64,000 nt of DNA. Source: Micromonospora trifolii. GTDB taxonomy: Bacteria; Actinomycetota; Actinomycetes; Mycobacteriales; Micromonosporaceae. Positions within the stretch are counted from its first letter, which is position 1. Every line of letters begins with the position of its first letter. The translations under genes and the position numbers were made by a program. Below the pieces are notes generated by a model, which saw nothing but the letters and a program-made list of their open reading frames with translations, ran no database searches and had not been told where the DNA came from. The DNA is taken from NCBI RefSeq assembly GCF_022229005.1, contig NZ_JAKKFD010000028.1, positions 1 to 64,000 of the forward strand, written 5' to 3'. Positions 8,803 to 17,703 of the stretch are shown here, piece after piece.

Positions 8803-10002
8803 ATGGCTGAAAACGGTCTGGCGAGCCGCCTCTACAACGGCGAAGCCGGTCTCAACATCGTCGGTCGGCGCAAGCTCTGGTTCGGCGTCGCCGGGATCCT
8901 GGTCCTGATCGCGATCCTCAGCTTCTCGATCCGTGGGTTCAGCCTGGGCATCGAGTTCGCCGGCGGCAACTCGTTCCAGGTGCCGGCCAGCGTCGGCACC
9001 CTGGACGACGCCGAGCGGGAGGTCAACTCGGCCCTCGCCGCCGAGAACACCGGCGTCACTGTGGCCACCACGCAGAAGGTCGGCGGCCCGGGCGGCGACT
9101 CCTACGAGCTGCGCACGCCGCAGCTCACCGCCGAGCAGGCCACCGCCGTCAAGGCCCAGATCGCCGAGGACCTCGGCATCAACGTCGACCAGATCAGCGA
9201 CAACCAGGTCAGTGAGGCCTGGGGCAGCCAGGTGACCGAACGGGCCGTGCTCGGTCTGGTCATCTTCATCGCGCTGGTGATGGTCTACCTGATCCTGCGC
9301 TTCGAGTGGCGGATGGCCGTGGCCGCGGTCGCCTCGCTGATCACGAACCTGATCCTCACCGCCGGCATCTACTCGCTTGTCGGCTTCGAGGTCACCCCGT
9401 CGACGATCATCGGCTTCCTCACCATCCTGGGCTTCGCGCTCTACGACGTGGTGGTGGTCTTCGACAAGGTCCAGGAGAACACCCGGGGCATCACGGCCAA
9501 CAACAACCAGACGTACAGCGAGGCGTCCAACCTGGCCATCAACCAGAGCCTGATGCGGTCGTTGAACACCTCGGTGGTCGCCCTGCTGCCGGTCGGTGGT
9601 CTGCTCTTCATCGGTGCCGGCCTGCTCGGCGCCGGCACGCTGAAGGACCTCGGTCTGGTGTTGTTCGTCGGCATGGCGGTGGCCTTCCTGACCTCCATCC
9701 TGGTGGCCACCCCGCTGCTGGCGCTGCTGAAGAACTACGACCCGCGGATCCAGGCGCACAACAAGCGCGTCCTGACCCGGCGGGGCGGGCTCGCCCGTGG
9801 CGAGGTCACCGGTAAGGGTGCCGCCGCGAGCTCGGCAGCCCAGGCCGACGTGACCGACGAGCCGGTCGACCAGGACGCCGCCGAGTTGGCCGGTGCCGCC
9901 CCCAAGGTGGGCGCTCGGCCGGCGGGCAAGCGGCCCACCGGTGCCCGGGGCGGTCGCCCGGGTGGCGGCGGTAACCGGCCGGGTGGCGCCAAGCGGCGCT
10001 GA
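8803..10002 (+). CDS. secF: Protein translocase subunit SecF
   Basis: A 399-residue partner of SecD. TM1 (about 26-43) leads into the GIEFAGGNSF motif at residues 49-58, an extracytoplasmic P4 domain, and a five-helix block from about residue 143 containing the conserved TILGFALYDVVVVFDKVQEN signature. The last 70 residues form a Gly/Arg/Pro/Ala-rich cytoplasmic tail (GRPGGGGNRPGG), unusually long and probably disordered. A strong hairpin follows the stop, ending the ruv-sec transcription unit. Confidence 0.96.
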   Translation: MAENGLASRLYNGEAGLNIVGRRKLWFGVAGILVLIAILSFSIRGFSLGIEFAGGNSFQVPASVGTLDDAEREVNSALAAENTGVTVATTQKVGGPGGDSYELRTPQLTAEQATAVKAQIAEDLGINVDQISDNQVSEAWGSQVTERAVLGLVIFIALVMVYLILRFEWRMAVAAVASLITNLILTAGIYSLVGFEVTPSTIIGFLTILGFALYDVVVVFDKVQENTRGITANNNQTYSEASNLAINQSLMRSLNTSVVALLPVGGLLFIGAGLLGAGTLKDLGLVLFVGMAVAFLTSILVATPLLALLKNYDPRIQAHNKRVLTRRGGLARGEVTGKGAAASSAAQADVTDEPVDQDAAELAGAAPKVGARPAGKRPTGARGGRPGGGGNRPGGAKRR

Positions 10003-10022
10003 CCCGACAGGAAACACCCGAG

Positions 10023-10052
10023 CGGCGTCCGGCATGCTGTTGCCGGACGCCG
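10023..10052. terminator. Hairpin between secF and apt
   Basis: Perfect 12-bp stem CGGCGTCCGGCA / TGCCGGACGCCG with a 6-nt loop, followed by TTCGTCGTC. It lies only 28 nt before the apt start, so it is either a terminator with an apt promoter inside or upstream of it, or a partial terminator/attenuator. Confidence 0.7.
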
Positions 10053-10080
10053 TTCGTCGTCGAAGGAGAGCGAAGAAGCC

Positions 10081-10647
10081 GTGACGGAGACCCACAGCGC
10101 CGCAGCGCACGGGGACAGTGGTCCGGAGGTCGCCCGACTGGTCGCCAGTCGGGTGCTGGACGTGCCCGACTTTCCCAAGCCCGGCGTCATGTTCAAGGAC
10201 CTGATGCCACTGTTCGCCGACGGCAAGGTCTTCCGTGAGGTGATCGACGAAATCGTCGCGTACCACGGGCGGGACACCTTCGACGTGGTGGTCGGCATCG
10301 AGGCGCGCGGGTTCGTCGTCGCGGCGGCCATCGCGTACGCGACAGGGGTGGGCGTGGTGCCGGTGCGCAAGGCCGGCAAGCTGCCCCGCCCGGCGCACTC
10401 GGTGTCCTACGAGTTGGAGTACGGCGAGGCGACCCTCGAAGTGCACGAGGACGCCTTCACCGCCGGGCACCGGGTGCTGGTGGTCGACGACGTGCTGGCC
10501 ACCGGTGGCACCGCCGAGGCGACACTGGACCTGGTCGAGCGGGCTGGCGGCACCGTCAGCGGCTTCACAGTGCTGCTGGAGCTCGGTTTCCTGGGTGGGC
10601 GTGAGCGACTGGCGCCGCGTCCCGTCCACGCCCTGTTGACCGTTTGA
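10081..10647 (+). CDS. apt: Adenine phosphoribosyltransferase
   Basis: A 188-residue purine-salvage enzyme converting adenine and PRPP to AMP. The PRPP-binding signature VLVVDDVLATGGTAEA lies at about residues 134-149, with GIEARGFVVAAAIAYATG upstream and the FPKPGVMFKDLMPL segment near the N-terminus. The GTG at 10081 has an AAGGAGAG site 10 nt upstream. Its place between secF and rel is the standard actinobacterial arrangement, which links purine recycling physically with stringent-response metabolism. Confidence 0.95.
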   Translation: MTETHSAAAHGDSGPEVARLVASRVLDVPDFPKPGVMFKDLMPLFADGKVFREVIDEIVAYHGRDTFDVVVGIEARGFVVAAAIAYATGVGVVPVRKAGKLPRPAHSVSYELEYGEATLEVHEDAFTAGHRVLVVDDVLATGGTAEATLDLVERAGGTVSGFTVLLELGFLGGRERLAPRPVHALLTV

Positions 10648-10844
10648 ACCGGTCGATACTCTGCTGACCGTTTGATCCCGGAGCCGTCGGATGGACCCGG
10701 CGCCGACCGTCCGGCGGAGCGGCAGGGGGCCGTCCGTGCGGGTAGCATTGCCCTTTGCTGACGCCGGCGGTAACCCGTCCGGCGGGCGAGACCAGGTCGG
10801 CCGATCTTCGGCCGGCGTGTTTCCGGCGAGCGGTGAGGAGGCCG

Positions 10845-13367
10845 GTGTCCCACGATGTCGTCCCTCCGGCGGAGGGCACGGTGCACCCGACAGGCGACGC
10901 TGACGGCTCGGTGACCGACCGGACAGGCGACGCGCCGGCCCGGGTGACGGGCACCGGCAACGGCTCCGGCAGGGCTTCCGGCGAGAGCGCGGTGCGTCCT
11001 ACCAGTGGCCCGCCGAGCGCCGAGGCGTCCCCCGGCGCCGATGGCGTCGTGGTGCCGTTCCCGACCGACGCCGGCATCGACCCGTCGCCCAGCGGTGGCT
11101 TCGGCTTGTCCAACGCGCCCACCGGTCGGCGGGTCCGGGCCCGGCTGGCCCGGTTCAACGCGCCCTGGCAGACCTCCCAGGTCAGCGAGGTGCTGGAGCC
11201 GCTCATCGCCAGCCACCGGGACAACCACCCCAAGGCGGACGCCCGGCTGCTCCAGCGCGCCTTCGACACTGCGGCGCGGTGGCACTCCGGGCAGTACCGC
11301 AAGTCCGGCGACCCCTACATCACCCACCCGCTCGCGGTGGCGACGATCCTCGGCAACCTGGGGATGGACACCACCACGCTGGTCGCCGCGCTGCTGCACG
11401 ACACCATCGAGGACACCGAGTACACCCTCGACCAGATGCGGGCCGACTTCGGTGGCGAGGTCGCCCTGCTGGTCGACGGCGTCACCAAGCTCGACAAGGT
11501 CAAGCTGGGCGACGCGGCGAAGGCCGAGACGATCCGCAAGATGGTCGTGGCCATGGCCAAGGACCCGCGGGTGCTGGTGATCAAGCTGGCCGACCGGCTG
11601 CACAACATGCGCACCCTGACCTTCCTGCCCCGCCCCAAGCAGGAGCAGAAGGCGAAGGAGACGCTGGAGATCCTGGCGCCGCTGGCGCACCGGCTCGGTA
11701 TGAACACGATCAAGTGGGAGCTGGAGGATCTGTCCTTCGGCACGCTCTTCCCGAAGCGCTACGAGGAGATCAACCGGCTGATCGGGGAGCACCAGCCGCA
11801 GCGCGAGTCGCTGCTGCGGCAGGTGACGCAGAAGGTCGGCACCGACCTGAAGGCCGCCAAGATCAAGGCGGAGACCACCGGGCGGCCGAAGCACCTCTAC
11901 TCGATCTACCAGAAGATGATCGTGCGGGGTCGCGACTTCAACGACATCTACGACCTGGTCGGCGTGCGGATCCTGGTCGACACGGTTCGCGACTGCTACG
12001 CGGCGCTGGGAGTCATCCACGCCAACTGGCAGCCGGTCCCGGGCCGGTTCAAGGACTACATCGCGATGCCCAAGTTCAACATGTACCAGTCGTTGCACAC
12101 GACTGTCATCGGGCCCACCGGCAAGCCGGTGGAGATGCAGATCCGCACGTACGCGATGCACCGCACCGCGGAGTTCGGCATCGCCGCGCACTGGAAGTAC
12201 AAGGAGCACAAGGGCACCCAGATCGTCGGCCCGCCCGCGCACATCGACGAGATGACCTGGCTGCGGCAGCTGCTCGACTGGCAGCGTGAGGCCGCCGACC
12301 CGAGCGAGTTCCTGGACGCGCTGCGCTTCGACCTGTCCAGCCAGGAGGTGTACGTCTTCACCCCCAAGGGTGACGTCATCCCGCTGCCGACCGGGTCGAC
12401 CCCCGTGGACTTCGCGTACGCGGTGCACACCGAGGTCGGGCACAAGTGCATCGGCGCGCGGGTCAACGGCAAGCTGGTGCCCCTCGAGTCGACGCTGTCC
12501 AACGGCGATGTGATCGAGATCTTCACGTCGAAGTCCGAGACGGCCGGCCCCACGCAGGACTGGCTGGGCTTCGTCAAGAGCCCCCGCGCCCGGACGAAGA
12601 TCCGGCAGTACTTCAACAAGGAGCGGCGCGAGGAGGCGATCGAGGCCGGCAAGGACGCGATCGTCAAGGCGATGCGCAAGCAGGGCATGCCCCTGCAGCG
12701 GATGCTCACCTCCGACGCGCTCATGTCGATCGCCCGCGACCTGCACCTGGCCGACGTGGCGTCGCTCTACGCGGCGGTCGGCGACAGCCAGGTCTCCGCG
12801 CAGTCCGTGGTGCAGAAGCTGATGGCCGCGTACGGCGGCGAGGAGGGCGCGGCGGAGGACATCGCCGAGACCGCCGTCGCCACCCGGCCGCCGCGCAGCC
12901 GGCAGAGCAGCAGCGACCCGGGCGTGGTGGTCCGGGGCGTCAGCGACGTCTGGATCAAGCTGGCCCGCTGCTGCACCCCGGTCCCACCGGACTCGGTGTT
13001 CGGCTTCGTCACCCGCTCCGGTGGGGTGAGCGTGCACCGCGACGACTGCGCCAACGCCGAGGACCTGCGCGCGCAGGCCGAGCGGGTCGTCGAGGTGAGT
13101 TGGAAGCTCACCTCGGCCTCGACGTTCCTGGTCGCCATCCAGGTCGAGGCACTGGACCGGCACAAGCTGCTGGCCGACGTCACCCGGGTGCTCTCCGACG
13201 AGCGGGTCAACATCCTCTCCGCCACCGTCACCACCACCCGCGACCGGGTGGCGGTGAGCCGGTTCAGCTTCGAGATGGCCGACCCGAAGCACCTGGGCCA
13301 CCTGCTGGCCACGGTCCGCAAGGTCGACGGTGTCTTCGACGCCTACCGGGTCACCTCCGGGGCCTGA
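10845..13367 (+). CDS. rel: Bifunctional (p)ppGpp synthetase/hydrolase (RSH family)
   Basis: An 840-residue long RSH enzyme that makes and degrades the alarmone (p)ppGpp. After a 100-residue Pro/Gly/Thr-rich, probably disordered N-terminal extension come the HD hydrolase domain (HDTIEDT near residue 185, so hydrolysis is retained), the synthetase domain (GRPKHLYSIYQKM from about 346; RFKDYIAMPK about 402), a TGS domain (about 498-560), a Cys-containing zinc-finger-like domain (ARCCTPVPPDSVFGFV about 705) and a C-terminal ACT domain. GTG 10845 follows GAGGAGG; an upstream in-frame TTG at 10755 lacks support. A terminator hairpin follows. Confidence 0.95.
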   Translation: MSHDVVPPAEGTVHPTGDADGSVTDRTGDAPARVTGTGNGSGRASGESAVRPTSGPPSAEASPGADGVVVPFPTDAGIDPSPSGGFGLSNAPTGRRVRARLARFNAPWQTSQVSEVLEPLIASHRDNHPKADARLLQRAFDTAARWHSGQYRKSGDPYITHPLAVATILGNLGMDTTTLVAALLHDTIEDTEYTLDQMRADFGGEVALLVDGVTKLDKVKLGDAAKAETIRKMVVAMAKDPRVLVIKLADRLHNMRTLTFLPRPKQEQKAKETLEILAPLAHRLGMNTIKWELEDLSFGTLFPKRYEEINRLIGEHQPQRESLLRQVTQKVGTDLKAAKIKAETTGRPKHLYSIYQKMIVRGRDFNDIYDLVGVRILVDTVRDCYAALGVIHANWQPVPGRFKDYIAMPKFNMYQSLHTTVIGPTGKPVEMQIRTYAMHRTAEFGIAAHWKYKEHKGTQIVGPPAHIDEMTWLRQLLDWQREAADPSEFLDALRFDLSSQEVYVFTPKGDVIPLPTGSTPVDFAYAVHTEVGHKCIGARVNGKLVPLESTLSNGDVIEIFTSKSETAGPTQDWLGFVKSPRARTKIRQYFNKERREEAIEAGKDAIVKAMRKQGMPLQRMLTSDALMSIARDLHLADVASLYAAVGDSQVSAQSVVQKLMAAYGGEEGAAEDIAETAVATRPPRSRQSSSDPGVVVRGVSDVWIKLARCCTPVPPDSVFGFVTRSGGVSVHRDDCANAEDLRAQAERVVEVSWKLTSASTFLVAIQVEALDRHKLLADVTRVLSDERVNILSATVTTTRDRVAVSRFSFEMADPKHLGHLLATVRKVDGVFDAYRVTSGA

Positions 13368-13417
13368 CCACCCACCTGATCGATACCCGGGGCTCGACGC
13401 GTACCCGAGAACACGAC

Positions 13418-13446
13418 AGCGCCCGCCGGCTCAGCCGGCGGGCGCT
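13418..13446. terminator. Bidirectional terminator between rel and the cyclophilin genes
   Basis: AGCGCCCGCCGGCT and AGCCGGCGGGCGCTT form a near-perfect 13-14-bp stem with a minimal loop. It is placed between the convergent rel and cyclophilin stops. Confidence 0.75.
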
Positions 13447-13464
13447 TCGTCGTGCGCGCGGGGG

Positions 13465-14307
13465 TCAGCCCTGCGGGTTGCTCATCGCGAGGTCCTTGAT
13501 GATGACCTCCTTCTTCGGGTGGCCGCCACCGGCCTGCTGGGCGAAAGCCCCGTCGTCGCCGGCCTTGGCCACGTCCTTGACCAGGTCCAGGCCGCCGGTG
13601 ATGGTGCCCAGCACCGTGTACGCCGGGTCCAACGGCGAGTCGCCGTAGACGATGAAGAACTGGCTGCCGGTGCTGCCCGGCTGGCCGGAGTTGGCCATCG
13701 CGATGACACCCTCCGGGTACGGCGGGCGCTTGTCGGTGGGCAGGTTCTCCTCGGGCAGGCGGTAGCTCGGGCCACCCTGGCCGTCGGTGGGACGCCAGCC
13801 GTTGCCGGTGGCGCTGGGGTCACCGCACTGCAACACCTTGATGCCCTCGGTCACCAGGCGGTGGCACTTGGTGTTGTCGAAGAAGTTCTTCTCCGCGAGG
13901 TAGGTGAAGCTGCCCGCCGTGCACGGCACCAACGACCTGTCGACCTTGGCGGTGATCGGGCCGAGGTTGGTGTCGATCGTCATGGTCTGCACGCCCTTGC
14001 CGGACTGCTCGTTGCTCGGCCGCCCCACATCCTTGATCTGCGGGGGCCGCTGCTCCGTGGGCAGCGCGTTGTACACGCACTCCGACGCACCGGGCGCCGC
14101 GGCGGTGGTGTCCGGCTTGTCGTCGTCGCCGCCGAGGCTCACCGCCAGCCAGACGGTGCCGGCGACCACGAGCACCAGCGCGGCACCCGCACTGATGATC
14201 GCCGTCGTCTGCCGGCGCTTGCGGGCCTTGGCCGCGCGCTCGGCCATCTCCTTCTCAAGCCGGGCGCGTCGTGCCGCCGCTTGCTGCCGCTCTCTGGTGG
14301 ACGTCAC
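13465..14307 (-). CDS. Membrane-anchored cyclophilin-type peptidyl-prolyl isomerase (copy 1)
   Basis: A 280-residue protein with a charged helical N-terminus (residues 7-32), one TM helix (about 35-57) and an extracytoplasmic cyclophilin domain. Family hallmarks are visible: FDNTKCHRLV containing the active-site Arg, LQCGDP, GVIAMANSG and GSQFFIVYGD. It probably assists folding of exported proteins. GTG 14307 follows an AGGAGG site. It is the downstream member of a tandem pair with a paralogue and is convergent with rel. Confidence 0.92.
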   Translation of the reverse strand: MTSTRERQQAAARRARLEKEMAERAAKARKRRQTTAIISAGAALVLVVAGTVWLAVSLGGDDDKPDTTAAAPGASECVYNALPTEQRPPQIKDVGRPSNEQSGKGVQTMTIDTNLGPITAKVDRSLVPCTAGSFTYLAEKNFFDNTKCHRLVTEGIKVLQCGDPSATGNGWRPTDGQGGPSYRLPEENLPTDKRPPYPEGVIAMANSGQPGSTGSQFFIVYGDSPLDPAYTVLGTITGGLDLVKDVAKAGDDGAFAQQAGGGHPKKEVIIKDLAMSNPQG

Positions 14308-14364
14308 GCCTGGATCCTCCTGCTATCTGCTGCTGGGTGCCGCGTGAATGGGTAGGGCGACCGG

Positions 14365-15249
14365 TCAGCCGGCGCTCGGGCTGCTGGCCGGGGTGCCGGA
14401 GGCCGACGGTGCCGGCGCGGCACCGGTGACCGGCTCAGCGACCGTGAGGCTCTGGATCGTCACATCGGTGCTGGGCTTGACCTTCGCCCCGGTCCCATTG
14501 TCCACGGTCGGGAGGGCGCCGATCTTCTCCACCACGTCCAGCCCGCCGGTGACCCGGCCGATGACCGGGTACTTCGGGTCGGCGGTGGTGAAGTCCTTGA
14601 AGAAGACCAGGAACTGGCTGCCGTTGCTGCCCGGCGGGTTGGAGACCATCGCCACAGTGCCCTTCGGGTACGTCGGCGGCTGGCCGGGGGCCGGGGTGGC
14701 CGACGGCGATGCCGACGGGACGGTCGGCAACTCCTCGTCGTAGAACGAGTAGGTCGGCCCACCAAGACCCGTGCCGCTGGGGTCGCCGCAGCGCAGCGCG
14801 CCCTCGGCGGTGATCTCGTGGCACTTGGTGTTGTCGTAGAACGACCGGCTCGCCAGGTGGGCGATGCTCGCCGCCGCGCACGGGGAGTTGGTCAGGTTCA
14901 GCTCCGCGGTGATCGGCGCGCCCTGGTTGGTGGTCACCGTCATCGCCCGGGTGCCGTCGGTGGGCAGATCCTTGGTGGCCGGCGTGCCGACGTCCTTGAG
15001 GTTGGTGTTGGCCGTCGCGTCCTGCGGCGTCCAGAGGCAGGTGTCCTCCGCGGCCGTGTTCTGCTTCGGGTCGGAGTCGAACGCACCGAGCGCCCAGGCT
15101 GAGCCGGCCACTACCAACACGAGGATCAGAGCGGCGCCAACTCCGGCCTGGATCTGCCGTCGGCGCCGCGTAGAGGCGGCCCGGCGAGCCAACTGCCGGT
15201 CGAGCTTGGCCCGCGCCAGTTTGCGCTGCCGGTCCCTGCTGGAAGCCAC
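14365..15249 (-). CDS. Membrane-anchored cyclophilin-type peptidyl-prolyl isomerase (copy 2)
   Basis: A 294-residue paralogue of the neighbouring gene: basic N-terminus (residues 1-31), TM helix (about 33-55) and a cyclophilin domain with FYDNTKCHEI, LRCGDPSGTG, GTVAMVSNPPG and GSQFLVFF. Compared with copy 1 the position normally holding the active-site Arg reads CHE rather than CHR, so catalysis may be reduced; this is a direct sequence difference with inferred effect. A Ser/Pro/Ala-rich loop precedes the GTVAMV motif and the C-terminus is also Ser/Pro-rich. GTG 15249 has GGGGAG upstream. Confidence 0.9.
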   Translation of the reverse strand: MASSRDRQRKLARAKLDRQLARRAASTRRRRQIQAGVGAALILVLVVAGSAWALGAFDSDPKQNTAAEDTCLWTPQDATANTNLKDVGTPATKDLPTDGTRAMTVTTNQGAPITAELNLTNSPCAAASIAHLASRSFYDNTKCHEITAEGALRCGDPSGTGLGGPTYSFYDEELPTVPSASPSATPAPGQPPTYPKGTVAMVSNPPGSNGSQFLVFFKDFTTADPKYPVIGRVTGGLDVVEKIGALPTVDNGTGAKVKPSTDVTIQSLTVAEPVTGAAPAPSASGTPASSPSAG

Positions 15250-15519
15250 CCGTGCTCCCCTTTCCTCTACCTGGTCGTCGCCGGCGGCCGGTCGCACCGG
15301 CCCGTCCGGGCGTCACGTGTGCCGCGCCACACGCCCGCCAGAGTGTACGGCTAGTGACTGGGAATGTGGTGTACGAGGTCCACCCCGTCCCGAGCAGCGC
15401 TTATCGGAGGTTGTCACTGTGCCTTACGGGGCGCCTGGGACGGACGCGGCAAACTCGCTCGGCCCGCCCGATAGGCTGCGGTGCAGGACGACAGCTGCTC
15501 GACGGAAAGGACAGCGCCC

Positions 15520-16230
15520 GTGCTCGTGGCCGGCTTTCCCGCGGACGCCTTCGGCACCAACTGCTACGTGGTTGCCACCGCGCCGGGGGAGCAGTGCGTG
15601 GTGGTCGACCCCGGCATCGGGGTGCTCGACCAGCTCGACGCGCTGCTCGCCGAGCACCGCCTGCATCCGGCCGCCGTGCTGCTCACCCACGGCCACCTCG
15701 ACCACACCTTCTCGGTCGCGCCGGTCTGCGGTGCGCGCGGCATCACCGCGTACGTGCACCCCGGTGACCGGGAGATGCTTGCCGACCCGTCCAAGGGCCT
15801 CTCGACCGACCTGACGTCGCTCTTCGGCGGCCGGCTGAGCTACACCGAGCCGGAGGACGTGGCGGAGTTGACCGACGGCGCCACCCTCACGCTCGCCGGC
15901 CTGGAGATCGCCGTCGACCACGCCCCGGGCCATACCGGCGGGTCGGTGCTGTTCCGGCTGCCGGGCGCCGGGTCGAGCTGGGAGGCTGACGAGCTGTGCC
16001 TCTCCGGCGACGTCCTCTTCGCCGGGTCGATCGGCCGCACCGACCTGCCGGGCGGAAGCATGCCGGCCATGCTCACCAGCCTGCGCGACAAGATCCTTCC
16101 GCTGGCCGACGACACCGTCGTGCTGCCCGGCCACGGCCCCAGCACCACCATCGGCCGCGAGCGCGCCAGCAACCCGTACCTCATCGAGGTGGCTGGCACG
16201 TCGCCGGCCGCTCCCACCCGGGGCCTCTAG
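15520..16230 (+). CDS. Metallo-beta-lactamase-fold hydrolase (glyoxalase II-like)
   Basis: A 236-residue protein with the zinc motif THGHLDH at residues 56-62, a second-shell DHAPGHTGGSVLF with a zinc-ligand His, LSGDVLFAGSIGRTDLPGG with the bridging Asp, and a C-terminal LPGHGPSTTIGRE His. This arrangement fits hydroxyacylglutathione-hydrolase-like enzymes; the real thioester substrate in a mycothiol-using actinobacterium is unknown. GTG 15520 sits 9 nt after GGAAAGG. It lies just upstream of hisS, a common actinobacterial pairing. Confidence 0.9.
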   Translation: MLVAGFPADAFGTNCYVVATAPGEQCVVVDPGIGVLDQLDALLAEHRLHPAAVLLTHGHLDHTFSVAPVCGARGITAYVHPGDREMLADPSKGLSTDLTSLFGGRLSYTEPEDVAELTDGATLTLAGLEIAVDHAPGHTGGSVLFRLPGAGSSWEADELCLSGDVLFAGSIGRTDLPGGSMPAMLTSLRDKILPLADDTVVLPGHGPSTTIGRERASNPYLIEVAGTSPAAPTRGL

Positions 16231-16303
16231 ATCTTCTGTCCGCGCCGCGCGCGGACCCACGACACCACCGCGCCACCGGCGCGGAACCGCAAGGAGTACG
16301 CCG

Positions 16304-17632
16304 ATGAGCAAGCCCACGCCCATCTCCGGCTTCCCGGAGTGGACCCCCGGCCAGCGGATGATCGAGCAGTTCGTGCTCGACAAGATCCGGGCCACCTTCG
16401 AGTTGTACGGCTTCGCGCCGCTGGAGACCCGCGCCGTGGAGCCGCTGGACCAGTTGCTGCGCAAGGGCGAGACCTCGAAGGAGGTCTACGTGATCCGGCG
16501 GCTGCACGCCGACGCCGAGGGTGCCGGTGGTGACGACCAGCTCGGCCTGCACTTCGACCTGACCGTGCCGTTCGCCAGGTACGTGTTGGAAAACGCCGGC
16601 AAGTTGAGCTTCCCGTTCCGCCGCTACCAGATCCAGAAGGTGTGGCGGGGCGAGCGGCCGCAGGAGGGCCGCTACCGGGAGTTCGTCCAGGCCGACATCG
16701 ACATCGTCGACCGGGACACCCTGGCCGCGCACCACGAGGCGGAGATGCCGCTCGTCATCGGGGACGCGCTGCGCTCGTTGCCGATCCCACCGGTGACCAT
16801 CCAGGTCAACAACCGCAAGATCTGTGAGGGTTTCTACCGGGGCATCGGGCTGACCGACCCGGAGGCGGCGCTGCGCGCCGTGGACAAGCTCGACAAGATC
16901 GGCCCGGCGAAGGTGGCCGAGCTGCTGGCCCAGACCGCCGGGGCGAGCGAGGCGCAGGCCAAGGCGTGCCTGGCGCTGGCCGAGATCTCCGCACCGGACG
17001 CCTCGTTCGCCGACGCCGTCCGGGCGCTCGGTGTGAGCGACCCGCTGCTCGACGAGGGCATCGAGGAGCTGGTCCGGGTGGTGGACACCGCCGCCGAGCA
17101 CTCACCCGGCCTCTGCGTGGCGGACCTGCGCATCGCCCGTGGCCTGGATTACTACACAGGCACCGTCTACGAGACCCAGCTGCGCGGCTACGAGCGCTTC
17201 GGCTCGATCTGCTCCGGCGGCCGGTACGACAACCTGGTCAGCGCCGGCGCTGTCTCGTACCCGGGGGTGGGGATCTCGATCGGGGTGACCCGGCTGCTCG
17301 GTCTGCTCTTCGGCGCGGGGGAGCTGTCGGTCTCGCGGGAGGTGCCGACCGCCGTGCTCGTCGCGGTGACCAGCGAGGAGCAGCGCACGGCCAGCAACCG
17401 GGTGGCCGAGGCGCTGCGGCGGCGCGGGGTGCCGACCGAGGTGTCGCCGAGCGCGGCGAAGTTCGGCAAGCAGATCCGCTACGCCGAGCGGCGCGGCATC
17501 CCGTACGTCTGGTTCCCCGGTGCCGAGGGAGCGCCGGACGAGGTGAAGGACATCCGCTCCGGTGAGCAGGTCACGGCAGGTGCGGGGGAGTGGACGCCAC
17601 CCCCGGGAGACCTCAAACCCACTGTCGGCTGA
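16304..17632 (+). CDS. hisS: Histidyl-tRNA synthetase
   Basis: A 442-residue class II aminoacyl-tRNA synthetase. It contains motif 1/2 regions (FDLTVPFARYV, FRRYQIQKVWRGERPQ), the histidine-binding signature RGLDYYTGTVYE and the motif 3 Arg in GVGISIGVTRL, then the C-terminal anticodon-binding domain. AAGGAG lies 9 nt upstream of the ATG. It follows the MBL hydrolase by 73 nt. Nothing unusual in length or motifs. Confidence 0.97.
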   Translation: MSKPTPISGFPEWTPGQRMIEQFVLDKIRATFELYGFAPLETRAVEPLDQLLRKGETSKEVYVIRRLHADAEGAGGDDQLGLHFDLTVPFARYVLENAGKLSFPFRRYQIQKVWRGERPQEGRYREFVQADIDIVDRDTLAAHHEAEMPLVIGDALRSLPIPPVTIQVNNRKICEGFYRGIGLTDPEAALRAVDKLDKIGPAKVAELLAQTAGASEAQAKACLALAEISAPDASFADAVRALGVSDPLLDEGIEELVRVVDTAAEHSPGLCVADLRIARGLDYYTGTVYETQLRGYERFGSICSGGRYDNLVSAGAVSYPGVGISIGVTRLLGLLFGAGELSVSREVPTAVLVAVTSEEQRTASNRVAEALRRRGVPTEVSPSAAKFGKQIRYAERRGIPYVWFPGAEGAPDEVKDIRSGEQVTAGAGEWTPPPGDLKPTVG

Positions 17633-17664
17633 GTGTCTCCACTGGCGCTGACGGCCGCGGGGAC

Positions 17665-17693
17665 CTACGGTAGCGTAAGTTACGCCACCGTAG
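17665..17693. promoter_or_regulatory. 29-bp palindromic operator upstream of the acyl-ACP desaturase gene
   Basis: CTACGGTAGCGTAA-G-TTACGCCACCGTAG: 13 of 14 arm positions are complementary. It ends 10 nt before the desaturase start and its last bases overlap the AGGGAG ribosome site. Long TACGGT...ACCGTA palindromes of this kind are typical TetR-type operators of actinobacterial fatty-acid and desaturase genes; the regulator is not in this window. Confidence 0.7.
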
Positions 17694-17703
17694 GGAGTTT
17701 CTC

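Noticed and set aside
10407..13301. 964-residue minus-strand frame opposite rel
   Set aside because: Pure antisense of the well-supported rel gene; composition is that of a codon-position shadow (Arg/Gly/His/Val-rich) and no ribosome site.
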